Assembly (NCBI GenBank): GCA_001692895.1
Contig: KV748178.1
Span: forward strand, 978,536-1,042,535
DNA length: 64,000 nucleotides
Source of the DNA: Cenococcum geophilum 1.58
Lineage: Eukaryota > Ascomycota > Dothideomycetes > Gloniales > Gloniaceae
Direction of reading: 5' to 3'
Part shown: positions 12,230-21,399 of the stretch, in pieces
How the letters are laid out: each line of letters opens with the position of its first letter
Position numbering within the stretch: position 1 is the first letter of the stretch
Notes under the pieces: generated by a model
Told to the model about the DNA's origin: nothing
The model's database searches: none
What the model saw: the letters and a program-made list of their open reading frames with translations, nothing else
Translations under genes and position numbers: made by a program

Positions 12230-12974
12230 TAACCCTTAATTAAAGGTTAATTGGCTGCTTAAGGACCGTTCCAATTAAGCTTACTAGTAGCTTTATTTAT
12301 ATAATAATTATTACAAAGGTAATCTAAAGCGGTACTCCTTCTAGATAAGATAATAGGAAGCTCCTACTTAATCTTTAATTACTTACAAAGATAGCAGTAG
12401 TAGTACATCTTGCCGTTATCCTCCTTTAACTAAATATCCCTACCCTACTTCTATGTTTGCAACATGCGCTACTTAATAGCCTTTAGATTCTTTATTAAAG
12501 CGCAGTAATAAATATACTGCTTACTATATAGCTTAAACTCTTCTACCGTACTTAGGGCGTTAGTTATATTAGAATTTATTAATTTTAGAGCGAGGATAAT
12601 ATTATTAAAGGGAGGAGGCGCGTAAATAGAGAAATATCGCTCTATAGCGGCAAGCAAAACACTAAAAGGTAGGTAGTAATAGATGGCAGGTAAGGCGCAA
12701 GGGCAGGAAAATAAGAAGGTATCCTTAATTGCTAGTTTTTTTTAGCGTTAAATTATTACCAGTACCTCTAATTGGCCTTATACAGCCACTATATACGCAC
12801 TAATACTATAGAGGCCTCAGCTACTTCCAAATTAGGTATAACTATTGGAGCTCCAGGAGCGCCGGAGGCCTCAGATCCACTCCAATCCACCAATTAAATC
12901 ACTAGATCTAGGTCCAATGCAGAAATCAGTCCGTTCTGGAGCTCCAAATAGAACCCAGTCCAATTCCATCACTG
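12230..12974 (-). mobile_element. hAT fragment (N-terminal transposase end plus right TIR)
   Basis: Similar to the right end of the hAT at 29303-32510: the same block order, including a BED-type zinc-finger remnant (minus strand, about 12450-12370, YYYCYLC), an N-terminal open stretch at 12469-12657, and the GGAGCTCCAGGAGCGCCGG block. It ends at 12974 in CACTG, the hAT-type terminal pentamer. The adjacent 8 bp are GTCCGCAT, but no matching left copy was found, so the left end is missing. Confidence 0.65.
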
Positions 12975-13146
12975 GTCCGCATAGGTAACCGTTCCATCTA
13001 CAGAAGCCCACGACCAAGAAGGTGCACGACATGGTTGTGTTCTCACTCCAAATCTTACGGGCTGAGATTTGTCATGGTTATCGATTGTCCAAGCTAGCCT
13101 ATATGCTAAGCGTTCCTTCCAAAGGCCAGCAAGGGAGGTCTTAAAG
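12975..13146. other. Unique, little-RIPped flank
   Basis: Ordinary base composition with CpA and TpG present. No gene recognised. It is probably old host sequence or a low-copy element remnant. Confidence 0.4.
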
Positions 13147-13382
13147 TGTCACGGCGACTCAGTCAATCGAGACTGTAGCACTGCAATACAACGAGCGCAA
13201 GCCTGTACAATTGGTAGTCTATTGACGCGGATATCAAGCTGAGGAGCAGAAGGTGGTGGAAGGGACACGTCTATATACATGCGAGCCCTAAGCGCAGTGT
13301 GTCCAAAAGTCAGCGTCGCTGCCAGCGTCGCTGCCAAGAGACTAATAACGTAAGCAGTCAGCGAGCTTATAGAGTTGTGACA
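13147..13382. repeat. LTR-like sequence
   Basis: Begins TGTCACGGCGAC and ends GTTGTGACA, giving inverted ends. Its middle (AAGCTGAGGAGCA then AGGTGGTG and ACGTCTATATA) matches the LTR at 36728-36920. The flanks (TAAAG and GTCAG) do not form a TSD, so it is an old or rearranged solo LTR. Confidence 0.5.
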
Positions 13383-14034
13383 GTCAGTCAGCTATAAGAC
13401 TGCAGCTAGCTGGCAGCTCGCTGCCTTAATGGTGAGATTTAGTAGTAAGTTAAAGCTTTTGGTAGAAGTTAAGGATATTTAAATCTTTAACTGAGATTGT
13501 ACTCTAAAGCCCATGGGAATCTCTTGCTTAACCATAGTAAATAAAGTATTTTCCCTAATATCTCTATTACGCGCCGTAAGCCTATTCTCCTATACTAAAG
13601 TTTACCATTTTATTATCTATATAATATATAATATATATTATATTTTACGCATTAGCCAGGTAGTAGAGCTTTTTCCTTTACTTTTTCCTCTACTTCTTTT
13701 TTATTAAATATATAATCTATACGTTACTTAACTCCTTTAATACCGCGTAAATTAACTACTTTCCCCCCTCTTCTAATTAATGATAATACTGAATTAGGCG
13801 ATTAAAATAATTTTATATTGTAAAAGTCTTCTCTAGCTAATTAGAACTACGGCTATATCTTTCTTATTAATTAGGATAATCTCTACCTAATAATATATAG
13901 TAAGCTTATTAGTAAATATAGACACCAAGTTACTAATAAGCGGTTACTATTAAGTAAAGCTCCTATATTACTAATATAAAAATATAGGGTAGACCATTTT
14001 TAGGACGGTTCTTTAGGTAAAAAGAGGCTTTAGC
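13383..14034. other. RIPped AT-rich stretch, unassigned
   Basis: High TpA, low CpA, short AT repeats around 13610-13640. No protein family recognised on either strand. Confidence 0.4.
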
Positions 14035-14203
14035 TGTCACGGCACTGACCTGACGCGTTATTATAACCCGGCTTGTGTACGCGTATGCATAAGCACGGAC
14101 CTAACCCCTAAGTGACGCATATATATACCTACCTTATCTCCTATATATAGATCTTTATATAATATCAATTATATACAGTTACCTCGTACCTCGTACCTTG
14201 GCA
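14035..14203 (+). repeat. Possible copia-type LTR
   Basis: Begins TGTCACGGCACTG and ends CTTGGCA. It is followed after one base by TTGGTA, which resembles the start of the initiator-Met tRNA primer site common next to copia 5' LTRs. A TATATATA box lies at about 14120. No second LTR or coding region was recognised, so this is tentative. Confidence 0.35.
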
Positions 14204-15057
14204 GTTGGTATATACTATAATATTAGCTATATAAGCTCTACTATCTAGCTTAAAGACTAGGTGCTTTACTTATAATTAATAGTAACGATTATATTAACGG
14301 CCATTTAAAATTAAAGTATAACCTTATTATTAACCCTAAAAGTTATAGTAATAGAATATAACAACTAGTTATAAAAGCTAGCTATTTTAGGCAGCTAGCT
14401 ATATTAATAATTATTTATTGCTTAACGTCCGATTTGGATCCCTATTGGGCCTATACGGACTACTCCTTATTTACATATAGGGAGAAAACTCTATTTGAGA
14501 AAACCTCGTAATCCATCCCCCCGCCTTTTAAAACTCGCCTACTTAGTGTCTATAAGTCACTTATGGTGCTCTACTACCTTACTTTTTAGCCTTTTAGGAA
14601 CTACTGCTGCCGTAATAAGCCTATAAACGCGCTAGTATTGGAAACTTTACTCTACTACTATAGAGTTATTAGGGGGCGCCTGTTACTCGCCGCTTTGCCT
14701 TTTATTACTATTTTCTTTATAACTTAAAACTGGTCTAGTATATATTAGCTAATAAGCCACTAGGTAACTATCTTAAAACCTTTTAATATTAAGAGTAGTA
14801 TATTATAGTCCTCTATGCTGGCTACTAAGAGCATTGCTTCTTGGTTGGCGTATAAGGGATATAACAGTATTATATATTTTGGTGTTTGTCTTAGCCAGCT
14901 ATATTTGCATTTTAGGCTACCTACTAGGATACCTACCTAGTAAAGCTAATTTTTTAGTCCTATTATTTCTATTCTTAAGAGTATTGCTATTATATTTTCT
15001 ACCTTTATTAGGCCTTCTTAGAGCCCTTAGGTGTTTACCCCCTATAGCGTTAACTAT
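14204..15057. other. RIPped stretch, unassigned
   Basis: Contains an open but hydrophobic frame at 14834-15121 (+) that resembles no family known to me and shows RIP-type composition. Likely transposon remnant. Confidence 0.35.
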
Positions 15058-15352
15058 GCTATCCCTTAACCCGCCGGAATGCGTCCTACCGTTATCGATA
15101 AGAACTGGCCAATTAGATTAACCAAATCGAATTGCCATAGGAGTAAAATCGGGCAACGGCCATGGCTTTGGTGGTGGCTTTTTGGTACACCAATTTGGCT
15201 AAACGTTGTATTAAGTCGGTTAAACAAGGTCTATATCATTAGAAGTACAATTAAAAGGCATTGTTAGTAGTAATTAGCTATACATATTATTTTTATTCTA
15301 GTGTTTAAACACGGACCAGCTTCCGGTAGGACGCCGGCGGGTTAAGGGATAG
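15058..15352. mobile_element. MITE-like element with 30-bp terminal inverted repeats
   Basis: The left end (15058-15090, GCTATCCCTTAACCCGCCGG then GCGTCCTACCG) is repeated inverted at 15320-15352. About 230 bp of non-coding sequence lies between. The termini are more GC-rich and less RIPped than the surroundings. A TA flank is possible on each side but the exact edge is ambiguous, so the superfamily (possibly Tc1/mariner) is unproven. Confidence 0.55.
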
Positions 15353-16040
15353 CTTAGGTTCCTCTTGCCTAAGTCAGCCTCTATATCTTTAACTTCCATA
15401 TAGCTCTCTAGTGTTGGTCCAACCAGTATTATATTGCGGTAGATGGTTTCCCAGTACTCTTTTATGCTCTACTTTAGCTCCTTTCTCTCTCTTACTATTG
15501 TCTTTGCTGGTCTCTTGCGCGTCTCCCTTCCTTTTCTATATAGGCCTGGGCCCTAACGCGGTACTATTCGCAGCTAGCTATATTTAAGCCTATATTAATT
15601 AAATAATTCTATAAAATATTACCTTCCATTAAACTATAAGTTCTTTTATATACGCTCTACTAATATTTAACCGTTCTTAGATCTAAGACTATTTTATAAA
15701 GGCGCCTATATTACCAAACGATTCGATTAAAACCGCATTTAAATTATAAGGGCGTGAAGAGGCTTTAGGGAAGATTTAAAGGAATAATATAAATTCTATC
15801 TAAATCTAAGGGTATATAGCTCTTGTAAAGAATAAGACGTTATATAAAGAAGAGAAAGGAATAACAAAAGAATCTTTTTAAAAAAAGATGAAATTTTTTT
15901 GAAGTAGAATAACTTGTGTAATTTATAAGTAATTTATAAAAAAAATTATGTAATATACTATATCTAATAAACTATCTAAAAAATTTTTTAAATATAATAT
16001 ATAAATATAGCTACCTATAAGGTGCTTAAGGCCTATGGTC
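15353..16040. other. AT-rich stretch, unassigned
   Basis: No gene seen. Poly-A and poly-T tracts around 15880-15980. Confidence 0.35.
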
Positions 16041-16700
16041 TTTTTTAAATGCTAGAAATGCGGCGAAGTGCAGCGAAGTGCAGGCTAAATGCTGGCAATT
16101 TTTTTCCTGACGTATTTAAAATTATAGTAAAGATTTTAGAAGTTATATATAGACTTAACTTACTAGCGAAAATAAAAATCTACTCTATACAGTATATTGC
16201 AATACTAGAGCTAGTATATAAAGATATTAATCTATTAATCTATAAAGTAGATATATATAGAAGGTAAGAAGAAGATAAATAATAAGTTTAAAAGATTATT
16301 AGTTATAAGGATATGGACGACGAAATATAGTATAAAGTAAAGTAAATAGGCTATAATAAGACTATTTAGGAACTACTAAAGAACCTAAAGAATACTATAA
16401 AAAATGTATAGGAGTATTAAAAGAAATTAGGTTAGGTAGTAGTAAATAAAAAGAATTGTAAAGAAGGAATTACCTAAGGGGGACCTAAGAGGATTAACTA
16501 CCAAGCTATTTAAAGTTATTTCCCTCTTTACTTAAAGTAAATCCTTTTTAGCCTTCTCCTATTTAAGTTTATAAAGACCCTGCTTAGCTAGCTTTTACTT
16601 CTTTAAGTACCCCTTTTTACAACCCTTTTTAAGATATATAAGTTAAGCGTAAGCGGCTAGTTAAGCGTTAAATACTTACTATTTTTTAAGATAAATAAGC
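16041..16700 (+). mobile_element. Gypsy A fragment, copy 3: pol tail and chromodomain
   Basis: The open stretch at 16049-16267 (LNLLAKIKIYSIQYIAILEL) and the following 200 bp match the pol tail and chromodomain of gypsy A (59690-59960), and similarity extends to about 16640 (compare 60000-60150). It is heavily RIPped. It is cut on the left, and no LTR follows. Confidence 0.75.
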
Positions 16701-17329
16701 TCCCTATTATCTTAGAGTTTTTATACCTTAATAAGGGTAAGGTAAGTTTACTTTTAAAATAAGTATAATAATTAGCTTGCACGAGCAAGTTACCCTAAGG
16801 ACGTTTAATATACCGATTCGATTATATATTAGCAACCTAGGGTAAAAGGGACTATATTTACAACCTGCTTATATAGCTCTAAATTTAATAACTATCCTAC
16901 TAATACTGTCTAACCCTAAACGTATATTTAGCCTTATAGGCTTACTCCCTACTACTAATTACGTATAACTATAATTTAAATATAATTAAAGCTTTAATAG
17001 TAATAGGATTATAGGATTATAGGATTATAGGATTATAGGATAAAGGAGTTATTAATATAGCAAATAGACATTTAAAGCGATTAGCGATAAAAGAGATAGT
17101 ATAATACGGTAGAAAGGTATATTAATACTATACTAAGACTCGCGATAGGCCTATAGTAAGAGCCGGGTAATAGGAAGGATAGTTAGAAATAACTTTAGGC
17201 GTCGCTAAGTAGGTCCTCCTATATTAAATCTATACTAAGGCTTATAATAGTTACTAACTACTCTAGTTAAATTTAGTTGCAACTAGGTGTCAAGACTTTA
17301 ATATTGATTTAATTAAATTAATTGAACTC
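16701..17329. other. RIPped remnant with a short tandem repeat
   Basis: No protein recognised. At 17006-17040 the 8-bp unit GGATTATA occurs about four times. The stretch grades into normal-composition DNA at about 17250-17330. Confidence 0.4.
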
Positions 17330-18003
17330 TCTGCTTATAAAGCTTTCAATTCAACCGATTCGGGCCCTCAATCAAGTTGAGATGATTGATTTGCAACCCT
17401 GCTTGTCAATAGATGGCTTAGCGATGATACGGTGAACAACTGCGTGAGATCTCTTCCGTCTTGTGCTCTAACTGCCGTATCGGTGTTGGTAGTAAGATGC
17501 ACCCTATTTTTCTTTCCTTTGCATATAAGTTTGTTTCTGACTGATGCATCTGTTCACCCCAGAACGAAAGCGATCAGCTAGGAGGTTCAGTCAACTTTGT
17601 CCACCTCCTCTGACTCGCGATATGAATTCCAAAAACTCCGGGTTCGCGTATTCAAAATAAGCAACAAAGCGTGATGAAATCAAGAACTATCTCTCCCTTT
17701 CAGACGCCTAACAAAAAAAAGGCGACGCCATTTTCAGCATCCAATCCTGACTAGCACACTCGCTAGCCGCCCGGTAAACGTAGGACAAGGTGGATGGTAC
17801 TACCCTGTTGAGAGATAATTCGTAAGCTCTATCTTGTGCGTTGAAGGACAGAAACAGTGGAACTTACAGCTTGAATATTGTAGTAGGAGACATCGCATCC
17901 TAAAACGACCATCTTGTCAGCTGTTGTTTACTGTCAAAAACTTTTCTCTCCATTATTCAATTACTCCCAACTCCACACCAGATTCTTAGTTTCGTTTCCC
18001 AGA
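17330..18003. other. Host-like intergenic sequence
   Basis: Normal dinucleotide composition with CpA and TpG present. No convincing gene found. It lies downstream of the ubiquitin-like gene and may hold its 3' UTR. Confidence 0.5.
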
Positions 18004-18041
18004 TTAGGACTCTATACTGATACCTCCTGACACAGCCAGAT

Positions 18042-18584
18042 TTACTGACAGATGATCAACAAGTAGAAATAAACTGTACCGTCAATCAACTCCTTCCCTT
18101 CGAATATGAGCTTCTGATCGTATGTTGGAATCCCCTCCTTCGCTTCAAACTTCTCTTTCAACTTGCTAACCTTCAGGGACGATGTAATTTCATTAAGAAT
18201 GAAAGCGCGGCCGGTGAGGTCGCGGAGTGTGATTTGAAAACGCTCTTTAGTTACTGCCGTGGATGTATGCAAGCAGTTAGCCCTTTCGTTCGTAGAGATT
18301 GCATGGGAGGGAGAATAGGGTACTTGAGTTGAAGCCGAGGGCAGAGGTGAACCACTCCATTCGGTCGCAGGGCGAGAGAGTGGGTAGGAGGGATCGTTGA
18401 GAGGTAAAGCGTTGAAAGATATGCTTTCATGGCTGAACCGACTTTGGGTGTTTGAAGTTTGCGTGGTTGGCGGGGGATAGGAGCTTTGAAAAGCGGACCG
18501 TGGGGGATTCAGCATCTCGTGTTGGCCATTGTTCGAGTAATTGCGGCGGCCACTTTCCTCTGGATGATCTAGGATGCCAACCAT
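18042..18584 (-). CDS. Protein with C-terminal ubiquitin-like domain, probably truncated
   Basis: The first ATG in the open frame is at 18584 (MVGILDHPEES); a TAA lies in frame about 50 bp upstream. The N-terminal 110 residues are Ser/Pro/Thr-rich and look disordered. From about residue 114 the frame reads FQITLRDLTGRAFILNE, then KLKEKFEAKEGIPTYDQKLI and FEGKELIDG, a clear ubiquitin fold (compare the LTGK, KEGIP..QQ.LIF.GK.L.DG pattern of ubiquitin). The last beta strand and terminal Gly-Gly are missing, so conjugation is unlikely. An alternative reading splices a 53-bp GT...CAG intron (18079-18027) and ends at 18004 with GISIES, still short. No RIP damage. It could be a non-conjugating Ubl adaptor or a decaying gene. 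Confidence 0.6.
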   Translation of the reverse strand: MVGILDHPEESGRRNYSNNGQHEMLNPPRSAFQSSYPPPTTQTSNTQSRFSHESISFNALPLNDPSYPLSRPATEWSGSPLPSASTQVPYSPSHAISTNERANCLHTSTAVTKERFQITLRDLTGRAFILNEITSSLKVSKLKEKFEAKEGIPTYDQKLIFEGKELIDGTVYFYLLIICQ

Positions 18585-18639
18585 TTTCCAAAGGGTATGA
18601 TTTCCACTGGCCGTTTCTTTGATCGACAATACTTACACT

Positions 18640-19128
18640 GTTGACAATTATTAGCAGGTAGGAAGCGACGTGTATGATGAAGAAAGCTTACTGATCAGAA
18701 CATGGCTGCGATCCTCGACTCGAGGCCTCACTTTCCGCTAAACGGGGCAACAAAGTCCTAACCGGTGACGAATGACTAGCCCCGATCGCTTAAGCGATGT
18801 GCTGTGACCCGACACTGCGTCTTCGGCTGGGGCACACTTTTTGGTACGGAGAATGAGTACAGGAAAAGCTAGCGAGCCAATAATACTGCAACCTTTAGAG
18901 GTACGGGGTAGGGAGTACTCGCCGGGGATAGCGGAACCTACCGTACATTAGTCAGTAAATTAGCCGGCCTGCGCCCCTCTACAGTGGCCGATTAGGACCG
19001 ATGGTCTCAATTCCAATTTCTGTGTTTCTGCAATTCCCTACACAATTTGTATGAGGCTTTCCAGAACTCTCAAAATTGCGGCCGGAAGGAGATCCTGCGG
19101 AAAACGAGCGACTTCATTGACTCTCTAT
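18640..19128. other. Upstream region of the ubiquitin-like gene
   Basis: Unique, little-RIPped. On the minus strand a GTAAGC donor, a TGCTAATAAT branch-like site and a CAACAG acceptor lie at about 18690-18636, suggesting a 5' UTR intron, but no ATG-led upstream exon that stays open was found. Confidence 0.35.
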
Positions 19129-19362
19129 CTAACTAGAAGCCTTTTCCGCGTTAATATCATTGGCAATGGCCTTTTGTAGCCGTGTTTCCATTCCGGAAGT
19201 TCTCACCGGAATGTTGACCTTCTTCCGAGCGACCGGGGATGGGGGCAAGATCTGAGGCTTCGTACGTTTCTTTTTCGGCTCCGTAGGATCCTTCCTAGCT
19301 GCGGGGGCTTGCCGGCTTGGGCGTAGATAGCAATGAGGATAGTATAGACTGCATGCGCTTAT

Positions 19363-19370
<8 letters not shown>
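19129..19370 (-). pseudogene. C-terminal coding fragment of a basic, probably nuclear protein
   Basis: On the minus strand the frame ending at the TAG at 19129-19131 reads ARKDPTEPKKKRTKPQILPP, then a short basic stretch and RLQKAIANDINAEKASS. The KKKRTK cluster looks like a nuclear localisation signal and codon use looks genuine. Upstream the frame runs into an (ATT)n microsatellite, so no start is visible. It could be the last exon of a host gene or of a DNA transposon; the family was not recognised. Confidence 0.35.

Positions 19371-19415
<45 letters not shown>
19365..19415. repeat. (AAT)n microsatellite
   Basis: About 17 perfect AAT units. Reading frames across it (poly-Asn, poly-Leu, poly-Ile) are artefacts of the repeat. 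Confidence 0.95.
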
Positions 19416-19417
<2 letters not shown>

Positions 19418-19722
19418 AAGGCAACACTGCTTTTTTACAGGACCCCCACAGGCACCTAAAAGCAAAGAAGAGCCACTTGCGTGTTGGTGGGTTAGTATAG
19501 TTGACAGTACCCCTCCGCTCGCTGCAGTGGGGCCTTTTAGCGCGAAAATTTCTTGGCACATATAGAGCCTCACCAAAACATGCCTCAATTGCATTATTTG
19601 ACCTTCGTGAGGTTACAAATACTGTATTTAGTCTAACAAACACCTATTTTATATAGAGGAACCGTTCATTCCGGAGGCTTATATCAAAGTCTTTGAGTGC
19701 GCTAAGCAGAGTTACGCTATAA

Positions 19723-19815
19723 CGAGAAATAAGCAAATTTTCCAAGGAAAATTTCTGAAATTGCCGACTTACAGCCGGCAATTTTAGTTCCTTGGAAAAG
19801 TTTACTTATTTCTCG
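19723..19815. repeat. 93-bp near-perfect hairpin
   Basis: The left arm starts CGAGAAATAAG and includes TTCCAAGGAA and AATTGCCG; the right arm mirrors it (CGGCAATTTT, TTCCTTGGAA, CTTATTTCTCG), with an 8-nt loop ACTTACAG. Arms are about 43 nt with a few mismatches. It is followed by two copies of a GGGACGAAGTCC-type unit (19846-19870). It could be a tiny foldback MITE or a transposon terminus. Confidence 0.75.
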
Positions 19816-19868
19816 CGCCTGCGGCGGGCTTTTGTCCTTTGGGACGAAGTCCTTTTGGGACGAAGTCC

Positions 19869-20001
19869 TACTACTGCCCTGCTACTGCCCTGCTACTGCC
19901 CTGCTACTGCCCTGCTGCCCTGCTGCCCTGCTACCCTGCTACCCTACTACCCTGCTGCCCTGCTGCTGCCCTGCTGCTGCCCTGCTACTGCCCTGCTACT
20001 G
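19869..20001. repeat. Tandem repeat of CTACTGCCCTG-type units
   Basis: Units of 6-11 bp (CTGCTACTGCCCTG and variants) repeated for about 130 bp. Related CTACTACCCTACTGCCC repeats recur at about 21475-21525, flanking the GC-rich stretch on both sides. Confidence 0.85.
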
Positions 20002-20099
20002 GCCTACCGTTATAGTAGTGACGTAAAGCTGCCTTCACGTGATAATCGCGTGATATAGATTCACACAATTAATCACGTGACGTATATTGACAATAGCTA

Positions 20100-20300
20100 T
20101 TCAAGTCGTCGTCGTCGTCGTCGTCTTCTTCCTCAAGCAACAGCACCATCACCACCACCATCACTGCCGCTGCTGCTGCTGCTGCGTCTTCTGCTCTTGC
20201 TCCTGCTGCTGCTGCTGCCACCGCTGCCGCCACCACCACCACCATCACCACCACCGCCGCTGCCGCCGCCATGTCCGCGCCCGGCCGCCGCCTCTCCGTG
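20100..20300. repeat. Compound trinucleotide repeats (GTC, CAC, TGC, GCC)
   Basis: Successive GTC, CAC/CAT, TGC/TGT and CCG-type triplet tracts. All six frames are long low-complexity homopolymer runs (His, Cys, Arg, Leu, Ala, Val). At 20377-20440 there is a 64-bp GTAAGT...TACTGACATG...TAG segment with all the signals of a fungal intron, so a transcript cannot be excluded. Confidence 0.8.
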
Positions 20301-20444
20301 CCGCCATCCACGCCGCCGCCGTCTTGGGCTGGGGTGCCTGCGCGCGGGACTTCGGTCCCAGCAGATGAGCGTGCTGGTAAGTATTAGTACTATAAAATTT
20401 AAGAATTTGAGAATTTAAGAAGATACTGACATGTAAATAGGTGC

Positions 20445-21232
20445 TGTAGCTACAGCTGCCGCCCGGCCCCTCCCCGCTCCCACCACTGCCGCTACTACTG
20501 CCGCCGCTCCCCCCCCTGGCCAGCTTCACGGCAATTAATCAGCCCGCCGCCCTCCCGCAGCCCACCGCCCTCCCACCCTAAAATCCCTTGCCTACCGCGC
20601 TCGCCGCCGCCGCCGAAGCCGCTACCGCTAACACGGCCATAATACGGGCGCTACGTCCCCTACCGCGCGTCCGGGGCGTGTCTCTACAGTAGGCTTCTGG
20701 CCCAGGTGGAGCTCCTAGGGTCTACCGGGGGGTCCGCCTTAAGGCTAGGGCCCTAAATATAGAGGCCGCCCTAGCGTAAAGCCGGGGTACGGTAGCCCCG
20801 CAGGCTTGTGCGTCGTATATGCGGAGTGGTAGCCCATTTACGGAGTGTGTGTTAGTTGCCGGCTAGCTACGCGGTAGCTACGCCAACTGCTATTATAGCA
20901 GCAAAGGGGCGCGCTGCTCCTTCTGGGCCTATAAGTTAGCAATATAACGGTAAAAAGCATAACTAATAGAGATAATAGCGTCTGCCCCCGCCGCAGCCAC
21001 CGCCACCCTACCGGTCCGCCGCGGCCGCGTATCCTCCCGCGCGTCCTCCCGCGCCCTAGTCCCTCCTACTGCCACCGCCACTACCGCCGCTAATAACAAT
21101 AACAATGACGATGATAACGACGACGACGATAATAATAAAGAGGAGGCCCCGCCTGCCCGCGCCCGTCCCCGCCCTATAGGGCGCCAATAGGTTATAAGGC
21201 TGCTCCGCCATTTAGCGGATATAGTTAAGGAG
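20445..21232. other. GC-rich, partly RIPped spacer left of the Helitron
   Basis: Proline/alanine-type triplet sequence (CCGCC, CTACCG) at 20450-20660 and 20980-21180, with RIP-type TpA patches between. No protein recognised. It may be the 3' non-coding end of the Helitron; a CTRR terminus was not located with confidence. Confidence 0.4.
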
Positions 21233-21331
21233 TGGGAGGGGGGGATAAGGAGTAGGGGGGGGGGTAGAGGAGGGGGGGTAGAGGAGGGGGGTAGAGGAGG
21301 GGGAGGGGGGAAAAGGGAGGAAAAAGGGAGT
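21233..21331 (+). repeat. G-tract repeat with G-quadruplex potential
   Basis: About 100 bp of purines with at least eight runs of four or more G, separated by GTAGAGGA-type spacers. This pattern meets the usual G-quadruplex rule many times over on the plus strand. Confidence 0.85.
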
Positions 21332-21399
21332 GTTTACTGGACCCTACGGGGCACTTATAAAGGTTTTACTGGCCCTATAGGGCAGTTATAGAAGTAGTT

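Noticed and set aside
14834-15121. 95-codon hydrophobic frame
   Set aside because: RIP-biased composition, no family recognised, partly overlaps the MITE-like end.
19295-19643. Frames with poly-Leu, poly-Ile or poly-Asn tracts
   Set aside because: They cross the AAT microsatellite; composition is repeat-driven.
20069-20529. Several overlapping poly-His, poly-Cys, poly-Leu, poly-Ala frames
   Set aside because: Triplet repeats read in all frames; no conserved domain. The intron-like segment is kept as a finding only.
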